A stretch of DNA of 41,779 nucleotides from Alistipes sp. (GTDB taxonomy: Bacteria > Bacteroidota > Bacteroidia > Bacteroidales > Rikenellaceae). Shown piece after piece: positions 7,611 through 15,801 of the stretch (position 1 is its first letter; every line of letters begins with the position of its first letter). The notes beneath the pieces are model-generated. The model was not told where the DNA came from, did no database searches, and was given only the letters and a program-made list of their open reading frames with translations. The stretch is from contig JAFYXB010000019.1 in assembly GCA_017546345.1 (NCBI GenBank), positions 1 to 41,779 of the forward strand, written 5' to 3'. The position numbers and the translations under genes were made by a program.

Positions 7611-7671
7611 GTATGCCTAAAGACGAACGTATATTGCATAATTTGAGGCGGTCGTTTCGCTATTTTATTTT

Positions 7672-7691
7672 GACTCTTCTTATGAAGAGTC
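7672..7691. promoter_or_regulatory. Perfect 8-bp dyad, possible operator
   Basis: GACTCTTC-TTAT-GAAGAGTC is a perfect inverted repeat about 100 bases upstream of the -7 element of the amylase gene. Neither strand has a T-run after it, so it is not a good terminator. Confidence 0.4.
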
Positions 7692-7789
7692 CTCGCCACT
7701 CGTCATTTGAAACACACCACTCGGCTCATTATTAGTCCCATCGGGTAAATTAGCCTCGGCAAAAGTCTGTCGGGTAACGAAAAAATGAG

Positions 7790-7797
7790 TAACTTTG
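7790..7797 (+). promoter_or_regulatory. -7 element (TAACTTTG) of the GH13 lipoprotein gene
   Basis: A perfect TAnnTTTG predicts a leader of about 65 bases that includes a small hairpin CGTGC-GTAT-GCACG (7806-7819). TCGGGTAA is repeated near 7740 and 7770, upstream of the element, and could be a protein site. Confidence 0.6.
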
Positions 7798-7867
7798 CCC
7801 TATCGCGTGCGTATGCACGACGGATAAGGCTGCAAAACAATTAACTAATAACAAAAATAGAGACGCA

Positions 7868-10864
7868 ATGAAGAAGTTTAGATTTTTTCTATTGGCACTC
7901 GTAGTGGCAGTAATGGCGGTAGCTTGTGAACCAGATCGTCCATTCTACCCACCTACGCCAGACAATCCTACCGAGGAGCCTGAGAATCCAGGTAATGATG
8001 ATCCAAGCAATGATGATCCAGGTAATGACACTCCCGAGACTCCTGTAAATCCTTCGGAGTACCCATTCATCTCTACGGATCCAGCATTTGTAACCGAGGC
8101 TATGACCGAGGATGTAACCGTTATCCTCAACACCAAGGGCACAGCTGCTGATGGCTTCACTGGCGAGCTCTATGCACACACAGGTGTCCTCACAAGCCTC
8201 AGCACAGGCACTAGCGACTGGAAGTATGTGAAGTCGGCTTGGGGTGAGAATATTCCCGACTGCAAACTCCAGAATAAGGGTAACAACATCTGGTTCCTCA
8301 CAATCAAGGGTGGTCCTCGTGCCTACTACGGTGTACCCTCAGGCGAGACTATCGAGAAGCTTGCTTTCGTATTCCGCTCTGCTGACAGCACCCTTGAGGT
8401 TAAGGATAATGGCAACGACATCTTCATCGACATCGTCGAGGAGGGTCTCTCGGTTGCTATCATAAGCCCTGCAAACGGTTCTATCTATCAGGTTGGCGAG
8501 ACATGCGAGGTTGTTGTAAACCAGAAGGCTGCAACAAACGTTAAGCTCTACAAGAACGAGGAGGTAGTTGCCGACAGCTCTCTCTCGCAGGTTGTCTACA
8601 CATACGCCCCTACAGGCCCTGAGGATGTAGTATTCCGCGCTGTAGCTACCGACGGCACAAACACCGTTGAGGATAGCGTTAATGTGGCTGTTTTAGGTCA
8701 GACTCAAAGCGAGGCTCGCCCTGCAGGTGTTAAGGATGGTGTGAACATTGACGGTACATCGGCTACCTTTGTGCTCTACGCTCCTGGCAAGAAGTCGGTA
8801 TCGCTCATCGGTGACTTCAACAACTATGCTCCTACAAACAAGCACCTCATGAAGCGCGATGGCGACTACTTCTGGGTGACTGTCGAGGGTCTTCAGTCAG
8901 GCGTTGAGTATGGCTATCAGTACCTCGTTGATGGCACTATCAAGGTGGGTGACCCATATGCAACAAAGATTCTCGATCCATGGAATGATAAGTGGATCAA
9001 CGCTTCGGTGTATCCAAACCTTAAGCCATACCCATCAGAATATACTACCGACATCGTATCGGTATTCGATATCGACAATGTTGAGTACAACTGGACAGTT
9101 AAGGATTTCGACCGTCCCGCAGAGAACTCATTGGCAGTATATGAGCTTTTGCTTCGCGATTTCACCCTCGACCGTTCGGTAGATGGTGCTTTGGCAAAGC
9201 TCGACTACTTGGATGAGTTGGGCGTAAATGCTATCGAGCTTATGCCTATTCAGGAGTTCGATGGTAACGACTCATGGGGCTACAACCCATGTTTCTACTT
9301 CGCTCCCGATAAGGCTTACGGTACTGAGGAGGCTTACAAGCGCTTTATCGACGAGTGCCACAAGCGTGGTATCGCCGTAATCCTCGATGTAGTGTTCAAC
9401 CACGCTACTGGTCAGTTCCCATGGGCTAAGATGTGGTGGGATTCATCGAAGAACTGCACAGCTTCGGACAACCCATTCTTCAACGTATCGGCACCTCACA
9501 ACTGGAGCGTATACCACGACTTCAAGCACCTCTATCCTAAGACACGTAGCTACTTTAAGGAGGTTCTTCAGTTCTGGCTCACAGAGTACAAGGTCGATGG
9601 TTTCCGTTTCGACCTTACGAAGGGTCTTGTGCAGAATCCAAGCAACTACGATGCTGGTGGCTACTCGGCAGAGCGTATCGATATCTTGTCGGACTATGCA
9701 CGCGCTATCCGCGAGGTGACTCCCGATGCATACATCATCTTCGAGCACTTCTGCGATCAGTCTGAGGAGAGCGAGCTCTACAACCGCGTAGGTGGTCTTT
9801 GCTGGAACAACAACCAGATGAATGGCTACATGGAGTCTGTTATGGGTTGGTACGAGGGTGGCACCTCTACAGGTTCTACTACATGGGGCCTTATGGGTGA
9901 CTTCCAGAGCAACAACTGGTCTAACGATATCGCATTTGTCGAGCGTGACGGTTTCTTGGTTGCCGAGGATGTAGTCTTCGCAGATGCAAACAAGGAGGGC
10001 TGTGTGTTCAAGGTGCGTAAGGATCGTAGCTGGAACGAGTCTTATGGCGTTTCAGATGGTTCGAAGTTGCGCAACTTGGGTACGGTTATCTCGCTTGATG
10101 GTAGCGCTAATGTGCTCGTAAATGCTCAGGTAGGAGTAAAGTACGATTTCTACTTCTCACCTAACAACATGACCATCTATGTTATGAACGATGGTGCGAA
10201 GCCTTCGGTTGCTCGTCCTCAGTATGCAACACGCGCTGGCGAGAACAAGAGTAACTTTGCAGATTTCAAGAAGGGCCGTATGAACAATATCGAGACTCAC
10301 GATGAGGAGCGTATTGCCTACAAGGCTATCACCTATGGTCAGTCTTATGTTAAGGATGACTGGAGCGTAATCTCTAAGCACTTGCAGGCTGTATACGCAT
10401 TCCACTTCCTCACTCCTTATCCAAAGATGTTGTGGCAGTTTGGTGAGCTTGGCTACGACTTCTCTATCAACTCTAACGAGAGTGGCGTTGTAGGCTCGGG
10501 CGATGAGTACCGTACACACCGCAAGCCTGTGCGTTGGGACTACTTCAACGATGTTAACCGCAAGGCGGTTTACACCGCTTTGTCTAAGGTATTAAAGTAT
10601 CGTAACGATAACGAGCATATCTACGGTCAGGACAACTTGTCGGTTCACACATGGAAGGTTGGCGATAGCAACATGAGTGGCAAGCAGCTTGTAATGGACA
10701 ATGTGATCGTGGTTGCAAACTTCACAAATCAGCCAAGTTCAACCACTGTTAATGTTCCAATTACGGGTCAGTGGCGCAACCTTATGACAGATGAGACAGT
10801 AAATCTCGGCTCGAGCTATACTGCAAATCTCGGCGCTCACGACTACATTATCTTGGTGCGCTAA
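7868..10864 (+). CDS. Surface lipoprotein alpha-amylase (GH13) with SusE/F-like domain inserted in the barrel
   Basis: A 998-residue protein. The signal ends at VAC (Cys20 lipidated), followed by an Asn/Pro/Glu/Asp-rich linker (about 27-60) typical of surface-exposed lipoproteins. Then come a beta-rich N-terminal domain (about 62-180), an Ig-like stretch (about 190-280) and a CBM48-like early-set domain (about 285-400, VSLIGDFNNY). The GH13 catalytic barrel follows: DVVFNH 507-512, nucleophile Asp582 in GFRFD, acid/base Glu626 in FEHF, and Asp812 in THDEER. About 186 residues separate Glu626 and Asp812. Residues 672-780 of that stretch (WGLMGDFQSNNW, FKVRKDRSWNESYG, YDFYFSPNNMTIYVM) look like a SusE/SusF starch-binding repeat. 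It probably degrades starch, glycogen or pullulan at the cell surface. Single-gene unit with its own promoter and terminator; no susC/susD neighbour. Confidence 0.9.
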   Translation: MKKFRFFLLALVVAVMAVACEPDRPFYPPTPDNPTEEPENPGNDDPSNDDPGNDTPETPVNPSEYPFISTDPAFVTEAMTEDVTVILNTKGTAADGFTGELYAHTGVLTSLSTGTSDWKYVKSAWGENIPDCKLQNKGNNIWFLTIKGGPRAYYGVPSGETIEKLAFVFRSADSTLEVKDNGNDIFIDIVEEGLSVAIISPANGSIYQVGETCEVVVNQKAATNVKLYKNEEVVADSSLSQVVYTYAPTGPEDVVFRAVATDGTNTVEDSVNVAVLGQTQSEARPAGVKDGVNIDGTSATFVLYAPGKKSVSLIGDFNNYAPTNKHLMKRDGDYFWVTVEGLQSGVEYGYQYLVDGTIKVGDPYATKILDPWNDKWINASVYPNLKPYPSEYTTDIVSVFDIDNVEYNWTVKDFDRPAENSLAVYELLLRDFTLDRSVDGALAKLDYLDELGVNAIELMPIQEFDGNDSWGYNPCFYFAPDKAYGTEEAYKRFIDECHKRGIAVILDVVFNHATGQFPWAKMWWDSSKNCTASDNPFFNVSAPHNWSVYHDFKHLYPKTRSYFKEVLQFWLTEYKVDGFRFDLTKGLVQNPSNYDAGGYSAERIDILSDYARAIREVTPDAYIIFEHFCDQSEESELYNRVGGLCWNNNQMNGYMESVMGWYEGGTSTGSTTWGLMGDFQSNNWSNDIAFVERDGFLVAEDVVFADANKEGCVFKVRKDRSWNESYGVSDGSKLRNLGTVISLDGSANVLVNAQVGVKYDFYFSPNNMTIYVMNDGAKPSVARPQYATRAGENKSNFADFKKGRMNNIETHDEERIAYKAITYGQSYVKDDWSVISKHLQAVYAFHFLTPYPKMLWQFGELGYDFSINSNESGVVGSGDEYRTHRKPVRWDYFNDVNRKAVYTALSKVLKYRNDNEHIYGQDNLSVHTWKVGDSNMSGKQLVMDNVIVVANFTNQPSSTTVNVPITGQWRNLMTDETVNLGSSYTANLGAHDYIILVR

Positions 10865-10924
10865 ACCAATATTTCGGCTATGTAGCGGGCTCTAAGTAGT
10901 TTTTGTTACACGGCTTCTCACGAT

Positions 10925-10970
10925 GCGGGACCCTCCACAAGATTAGTGGAGAGTCCCGCATTTTTATTTT
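10925..10970 (+). terminator. Intrinsic terminator of the GH13 gene
   Basis: GCGGGAC (10925-10931) pairs with GTCCCGC (10953-10959), and the inner CTCCAC (10933-10938) with GTGGAG (10946-10951). The stem is followed by ATTTTTATTTT. Confidence 0.9.
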
Positions 10971-11007
10971 CTCGCACATCTCTTACACCTTATAATTTAT
11001 TGCAATG

Positions 11008-11039
11008 TTTGTTTATTTAGTAAATTATCAATACTTTTG
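11008..11039 (+). promoter_or_regulatory. Complete Bacteroidetes promoter of the Omp28-fusion gene
   Basis: TTTG at 11008-11011, 20 bases, TACTTTTG at 11032-11039. Transcription would start near 11043, with a leader of about 40 bases. Confidence 0.8.
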
Positions 11040-11083
11040 TTCGTTGGTTGTGTGAAAATTGAACCTAAACTAAAACATATTCC

Positions 11084-13303
11084 ATGAGAAAACTACTTTC
11101 ATTTATTTTTGCAGCCGTTGCTATTGTTGCATGTTCGCAGAGCGATATCGACGAGTCGGCTATTGCAGGTACCAAGACTCCTGGCAGCCTAACCGTAGGC
11201 TTCGAGGGCGATGAGACACGTGTTCACCTCGAGGCAGGTAAGACGGTCTGGAGCAAGGGCGATCTTGTATCGGTATTTTACAGTTCTGCCGAAAACCTCA
11301 AATTCGAGTTCAAGGGCGAGGATGGCGAGCGCTTAGGTACCATTGCACCCGTCGAGGCTTTGTCTGACGAGCAGACTACGGACGAGGTTGTGTTGGTATA
11401 TCCCTACAACAAGGACTATCTATATGACTCCGAAGGTGGCGTATTTGCAACGTTACCCGCTACACAGAGCTATAAGGAGGATAGCTATGGCGTGGGTGCA
11501 AGCCTTATGATTGCCAGCAGCGATCTCGATAATTTCAGACTAAAGAGCGTTTGTGGCTGGCTTAAGCTCAACATCTCGGGAAGCGGCAGTCGCGTTAAGA
11601 GTATCATGGTGCGCGGTAACAACGACGAGAAGGTAGCAGGTCAGATCTATGCCGAGGCCAAGAGCGCTAAGGCATATCTTAACGTAGGCACACCATCATA
11701 CAAGGAGCTAACGCTCGATTGTGGCAATGGTGTGGCACTCTCTTCTTCGACTACAGCCTTCTACATCGCATTGCCTCCTCAGACATTCACCAAAGGTTTT
11801 ACCGTGGTTGTTGAGGATGCGTCAGGCGTAAAGCATACTAAGTCGTTGGAGCGTGAGGTTGCGATCAAGCGTAATACAATCCTTCCTATGGCCGAGTTCT
11901 CGTTGTCTACAACGGGCGATGATGATGATGACGATAGTGGCAGTGATTTGGGCGAGGAGCTTCTCTACCCTGCTAATAACCAGATTTGGTATACATCAAA
12001 TAATGGTCAGTCGATCACCGTTACCAATTCGCCTTGCGACGATGCTACCGTAGTATCAAACAAAGCCTACGGTTCAGATATCGCTGGTCTTCACGCTATT
12101 ACTTTCGATAAGGATATTACAAGTATTGCCTCTATGGCTATGCTTAAATCCAATATCGAGAGCCTCTACTTGCCTCATAGCGTTACGACAATCGGACAGT
12201 CTGCGTTCATTGGCTGCACCTCGCTTCTAACAGTTCATTTGGGCAAGAATATTGAGTCAATCTCAATGGGTGCGTTTACTAACAGTAGTCATCTTAAGGA
12301 GATCTATTGCCGCGCTACGACACCTCCAACATTGGGTGAGTATGTCTTTATGGATGATGGTGGCACGGGTTACGTATCATACGTGCAGGCTAAGATATTT
12401 GTTCCTAAGTCGGCTGTTGAGGCTTATAAGGTAGCTCCCGGCTGGAGCAAGTTTGCAGACTACATCCGTGCCTACGACTTTGTCGCTGGTAAGGAGGTTA
12501 AGGATGATGACCCAAGCAGTGTACGAACAGATTTTAACCACCGCATCCTTATCATCGACCATACGGGCGTAAATTGTGGTTATTGTCCTGATGCTGCGGA
12601 TAAGCTCCACGCCTTGGCAAACTACTCCGATAAGCGATACGACTATAGCAGCTACTACAATGAGGTGACTTGCCACGGTGGCAGCTTCGCTAATGGCGAC
12701 CCAGCCTACTCTGAGGCCGCAAACACCGTAGATAGATTCTACTCATCGATTATCAATGGAGGATATCCTACAATCGCCATTAACTTCAAGGGCGGTAAGG
12801 TGGACCATACTAATAAGACTAATCAGGAGTTCGTGGAGAATACGATGACAGCGATGTTCAATAAGCATCGTAAGTCGTTGGGTGCCGATGTAGGTATTGC
12901 GATAAGTTCGAAAATCGAGTCGAACAACGTAAAGGTAGATATCGAGGTTACAGCGGCTAAGGATGATAAATATAATGTGGCTGTATGGGTGCTCGAGAAC
13001 AACATATACTCGCCTAATCAGAATGGCGCAACTTCCGATATTCACACAACTTATAACCATGCGTTGCGAGCTATTGGTGGTGCATACAGCCGTGGCGACA
13101 TCTCTGGTGATCAGCTTGCTGCATTAAGCGTTGGCGAGAAGGCTAATAAGAGCTACACCATAGCACTTGAGAGCGGTTGGAACAAGAGCAATCTCGAGGT
13201 ACTTGTCCTTGTAAGTGCAGCAAATAGTAGTGGCGTTTACGAGGTGGTCAATACGGCAGTGTGTCCAGCAAACGGCACACGAGATTATGAGTATTTAGAC
13301 TAA
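11084..13303 (+). CDS. Multidomain surface lipoprotein: fimbrillin-like, BspA-type LRR and Omp28 domains
   Basis: A 739-residue protein with a lipoprotein signal (IVACSQS, Cys17). Residues about 35-280 resemble the fimbrillin/Mfa-like N-terminal fold (TRVHLEAGKTVWSKGDLVSVFY, then repeated strand-rich segments). A Gly/Asp linker with six Asp in a row follows. Residues about 336-416 are BspA-type LRR_5 repeats (IESLYLPHSVTTIGQSAFIG, then LLTVHLGKNIESISMGAF), ending in an AVEAYKVAPGW cap. Residues about 480-739 match the Omp28 family, whose first part is thioredoxin-like and carries CGYC at 498-501. The protein is probably exposed at the surface; redox activity of CGYC is possible but not shown. 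Monocistronic, promoter at 11008-11039 and terminator at 13330-13371. Confidence 0.82.
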   Translation: MRKLLSFIFAAVAIVACSQSDIDESAIAGTKTPGSLTVGFEGDETRVHLEAGKTVWSKGDLVSVFYSSAENLKFEFKGEDGERLGTIAPVEALSDEQTTDEVVLVYPYNKDYLYDSEGGVFATLPATQSYKEDSYGVGASLMIASSDLDNFRLKSVCGWLKLNISGSGSRVKSIMVRGNNDEKVAGQIYAEAKSAKAYLNVGTPSYKELTLDCGNGVALSSSTTAFYIALPPQTFTKGFTVVVEDASGVKHTKSLEREVAIKRNTILPMAEFSLSTTGDDDDDDSGSDLGEELLYPANNQIWYTSNNGQSITVTNSPCDDATVVSNKAYGSDIAGLHAITFDKDITSIASMAMLKSNIESLYLPHSVTTIGQSAFIGCTSLLTVHLGKNIESISMGAFTNSSHLKEIYCRATTPPTLGEYVFMDDGGTGYVSYVQAKIFVPKSAVEAYKVAPGWSKFADYIRAYDFVAGKEVKDDDPSSVRTDFNHRILIIDHTGVNCGYCPDAADKLHALANYSDKRYDYSSYYNEVTCHGGSFANGDPAYSEAANTVDRFYSSIINGGYPTIAINFKGGKVDHTNKTNQEFVENTMTAMFNKHRKSLGADVGIAISSKIESNNVKVDIEVTAAKDDKYNVAVWVLENNIYSPNQNGATSDIHTTYNHALRAIGGAYSRGDISGDQLAALSVGEKANKSYTIALESGWNKSNLEVLVLVSAANSSGVYEVVNTAVCPANGTRDYEYLD

Positions 13304-13329
13304 CTTAAGGTGCCTTAAACCTACAGATA

Positions 13330-13371
13330 GAGGCTGTCTACAAAACTTGTTAGACAGCCTCCTATTTTTTT
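13330..13371 (+). terminator. Intrinsic terminator of the Omp28-fusion gene
   Basis: GAGGCTGTCTA (13330-13340) pairs perfectly with TAGACAGCCTC (13351-13361) around a 10-base loop, followed by TATTTTTTT. Its sequence is related to the TIR of the element at 13373-13494 and to the hairpin at 32467-32496. Confidence 0.9.
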
Positions 13372-13372
13372 G

Positions 13373-13494
13373 AGAAGCTGTGTAACAAGAGCTAATTTTA
13401 GGCGCACGAAGCTCGAAAAAGCGGAGTTTACTTAAGGGTAAATGAGCATTTTGAGAGCAAGGGCGATGAAGAAGCACCTTGTTAGACAGCTTCT
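13373..13494. repeat. MITE-like 122-bp element with 17-bp terminal inverted repeats
   Basis: AGAAGCTGTGTAACAAG (13373-13389) is an inverted copy of CTTGTTAGACAGCTTCT (13478-13494) with one mismatch. The interior encodes nothing recognisable. CTTGTTAGACAGC also occurs as a direct copy in the terminator just upstream (13347-13359). No convincing target-site duplication was found, so it is called a palindromic intergenic element rather than a proven MITE. Confidence 0.6.
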
Positions 13495-13527
13495 TTTACT
13501 CGTCAATTTACCATTTTGTCCAAACCT

Positions 13528-13554
13528 ATATGCTGTTCAGTCCGAACAGCATAT
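13528..13554. promoter_or_regulatory. Perfect 11-bp dyad directly upstream of the sulfation-operon promoter (candidate operator)
   Basis: ATATGCTGTTC (13528-13538), spacer AGTCC, GAACAGCATAT (13544-13554). It ends 8 bases before the -33 TTG of the operon promoter and lacks a following T-run, so a regulator-binding site is the best reading. The spacing suits an activator or a repressor overlapping the upstream edge of the promoter. Confidence 0.6.
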
Positions 13555-13562
13555 AAGCTATA

Positions 13563-13590
13563 TTGGGCGCATGCTTTTTTCATATCTTTG
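13563..13590 (+). promoter_or_regulatory. Promoter of the sulfate activation/sulfotransferase operon
   Basis: TTG at 13563-13565, 17 bases, TATCTTTG at 13583-13590. Predicted start near 13594, giving a leader of about 40 bases to the ATG at 13635. The promoter position rules out the in-frame TTG at 13563 as a translation start. Confidence 0.75.
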
Positions 13591-13634
13591 CCCGTCGTGT
13601 GTTTGCCAAGTCGTTCACCAATCGCATTATACGT

Positions 13635-15176
13635 ATGTCGGGATATGAGAAATATGTAGTGCTTGCAGCTATAGTCTTTATGGTATGGATGCTCCTTCGT
13701 GAGCGAATGCGTGCTGGCATACTCCTCTTTTCGGTGGTTGTGCTACTCATTGTTTTGGGTATTATTACGCCGAGCGAGGCATTGGCAGGCTTTTCGAATA
13801 GAGGTATGATAACCGTAGCTCTTCTATTCCTGGTTAGTGAGGGTGTGCGACGTAGCGATGCTTTGGGCGGTATTATGCGGCGGATATTTCCTCAAACGGA
13901 GCATAGCTCAGTGCGTAAAGGACAGCTATATATAATGGGCGTTGTGGCCTCAGCTTCGGCCTTTCTAAACAATACGCCAATCGTCGTAATCTTTATCCCA
14001 CATATCAAGGCATGGGCACGTCGCGTGGGGCTGCCGTTGAAGAAATTTCTTATTCCGCTATCCTATGCCGCGATGCTTGGAGGAGTATGTACGCTTATCG
14101 GCACCTCGACAAATCTTGTTGTACATGGTCTTATGCTCGATGCTGGTATGGAGGGCTTTTCGATGTTCGAACTTGGCAAGGTGGGAGCGCCTATTGCCAT
14201 TGCAGGTATCTGCTACATACAGCTTTGGGGCAATCGGCTACTGCCAGGTGATGCGGCCGACGAAAGGGATATCGGCGATGGTAAATACCATATTGTCGAG
14301 GCGGTTATCGGCCCTCGCTTTCCGGGTATTAACTCTACGTTCGAGGAGTTTGACTTTCGGAGTCATTACAACGCCAGTATCCTACAACTTAGACGCGGCG
14401 GAGAGGCTGTTGCCGATATGCGTGGTCTGCGCTTTCGCGAGGGCGATACACTGCTCTTGGCCGCCGACAAAGGCTTTATACCTACGTGGGGCGACTCGAG
14501 CGTCTTTCTTATTCTGACCAACGATCACGATCACACGCCACGTAGCACACCACTGCGTAAATGGGTAACGCTCATACTGCTACTGATTATGGTCGCTGGA
14601 GCAACGCTTAGCGATATGCCCTTCGTTGGGCGGCTGCTCCCCGATATGTCGTTAGATATGTTCTTCTGGGCGGCAGTAGTTTCGGTTATCATGGCCTTTG
14701 CGGGACTATTCCCCGCAAAGCAGTACACCAAATATATATCGTGGGATATACTCGTGACTATCGCCTCGGCACTCGCTATTAGTACGGCTATGACACGTTC
14801 AGGGCTTGCCGATTGGGTGGCTATCGGACTTGTACGTCTGGCCGAGGAGTATTCGCCACTCGTCGCTCTGGCTCTTCTCTATATCGTTACGAATATCATC
14901 ACGGAGCTTATCACCAATAATGCTGCGGCGGCCTTTGCCTTCCCCGTAGCACTTGCACTTGCACAACAGATGGCCGTTAGCGCTATGCCATTTATGGTGG
15001 CCATAACCATTGCGGCATCGTGCAGCTTCTCCTCGCCTATTGGCTACCAAACAAATATGATCGTGCAGGGCATTGGAGGCTATACGTTTCGTGATTTCTT
15101 ACGCGTGGGAGCACCGCTAAATGCCATAGCCTTTCTAATATCTATGGCACTAATACCACTATGCTGGCCATTCTAA
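13635..15176 (+). CDS. SLC13/DASS-family anion permease with RCK_C domain, probable sulfate importer
   Basis: A 513-residue multi-pass inner-membrane protein starting MSGYEKYVVLAAIVFMVW. A longer frame from a TTG at 13563 is rejected because the promoter lies inside it. Family features are the two half-repeats with the anion/Na+ signature: FLNNTPIVVIFIP with LIGTSTNLVVHGL in the first half, and ELITNNAAAAFAFPVA with SFSSPIGYQTNMIV in the second. A cytoplasmic TrkA-C/RCK_C-like domain sits between them (about residues 221-280, FEEFDFRSHYNASILQLRRG). This subtype is typically annotated as sulfate or dicarboxylate permease. Its position 21 bases before cysC makes sulfate the likely substrate. 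First gene of the five-gene unit. Confidence 0.9.
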   Translation: MSGYEKYVVLAAIVFMVWMLLRERMRAGILLFSVVVLLIVLGIITPSEALAGFSNRGMITVALLFLVSEGVRRSDALGGIMRRIFPQTEHSSVRKGQLYIMGVVASASAFLNNTPIVVIFIPHIKAWARRVGLPLKKFLIPLSYAAMLGGVCTLIGTSTNLVVHGLMLDAGMEGFSMFELGKVGAPIAIAGICYIQLWGNRLLPGDAADERDIGDGKYHIVEAVIGPRFPGINSTFEEFDFRSHYNASILQLRRGGEAVADMRGLRFREGDTLLLAADKGFIPTWGDSSVFLILTNDHDHTPRSTPLRKWVTLILLLIMVAGATLSDMPFVGRLLPDMSLDMFFWAAVVSVIMAFAGLFPAKQYTKYISWDILVTIASALAISTAMTRSGLADWVAIGLVRLAEEYSPLVALALLYIVTNIITELITNNAAAAFAFPVALALAQQMAVSAMPFMVAITIAASCSFSSPIGYQTNMIVQGIGGYTFRDFLRVGAPLNAIAFLISMALIPLCWPF

Positions 15177-15197
15177 CAAGCTAAATAGTAGATCTAT

Positions 15198-15794
15198 ATG
15201 GAAAATATTTACCCTATCTTCGAGCGTGTGCAATCGCGCACGGACAAGGAGCGACAACTGCAACAACGTAGTGTCGTACTATGGTTTACAGGACTCTCTG
15301 GCTCGGGCAAGAGCACCTTGGCTCTGGCTCTTGAGCAGCGGCTCTCGGCCGAGGGCTTTCTCTGCCACATTCTGGATGGCGATAATGTGCGTTCGGGCAT
15401 AAATCGCGATTTGGGCTTTAGCGATGCGGAGCGCAGAGAGAATATCCGTCGTATTGCCGAGGTGTGTCGTATGTTTGTCGATGCTGGGATTATCACACTT
15501 GCAAGCTTCCTATCGCCAAGTGAGGAGCTTCGAACCATGGCACGTGGGATTATTGGCAAGGATGATTTTGTAGAGATTTACCTCAGTACGCCTATCGAGG
15601 AGTGTGAGCGCAGGGATGTCAAGGGGCTATATCGCAAGGCGCGATGTGGCGTAATCACAGACTTTACGGGTGTGGACTCTCCCTTCGAGCCACCGCACGC
15701 GCCACAACTTATCATCAATACCGAGGAGCGAGATGTGGAGGAGTGCGTGGATGACGTTATGCAATATATTAGACCGAGAATAACGCTTAAATAG
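15198..15794 (+). CDS. cysC: Adenylylsulfate kinase (APS kinase)
   Basis: A 198-residue cytoplasmic enzyme that phosphorylates APS at the 3' position to give PAPS. The P-loop GLSGSGKST is at residues 32-40, followed by the APS-binding signature [16 protein letters not shown] and ERRENIRR. The C-terminal [20 protein letters not shown] is also typical. Length fits the stand-alone kinase (about 200), not a CysNC fusion. It is 21 bases after the permease and 7 bases before cysD. With no PAPS reductase (cysH) or sulfite reductase in the window, PAPS made here is best explained as donor for the downstream sulfotransferase. Confidence 0.97.
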   Translation: MENIYPIFERVQSRTDKERQLQQRSVVLWFTGLSGSGKSTLALALEQRLSAEGFLCHILDGDNVRSGINRDLGFSDAERRENIRRIAEVCRMFVDAGIITLASFLSPSEELRTMARGIIGKDDFVEIYLSTPIEECERRDVKGLYRKARCGVITDFTGVDSPFEPPHAPQLIINTEERDVEECVDDVMQYIRPRITLK

Positions 15795-15801
15795 AGAAGC
15801 T

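Noticed and set aside
7672..7691. Dyad read as a terminator
   Set aside because: No T-run on either strand; the preceding gene already has a terminator at 7565-7610.
13563..13634. Longer version of the permease starting at TTG 13563
   Set aside because: This stretch contains the operon's -33 and -7 elements (13563-13590), so it cannot be translated from that promoter; the ATG at 13635 gives a normal SLC13 N-terminus.
13442..13648. 68-residue ORF across the MITE-like element and sulfation promoter
   Set aside because: It spans a palindrome and promoter and has no conserved features.
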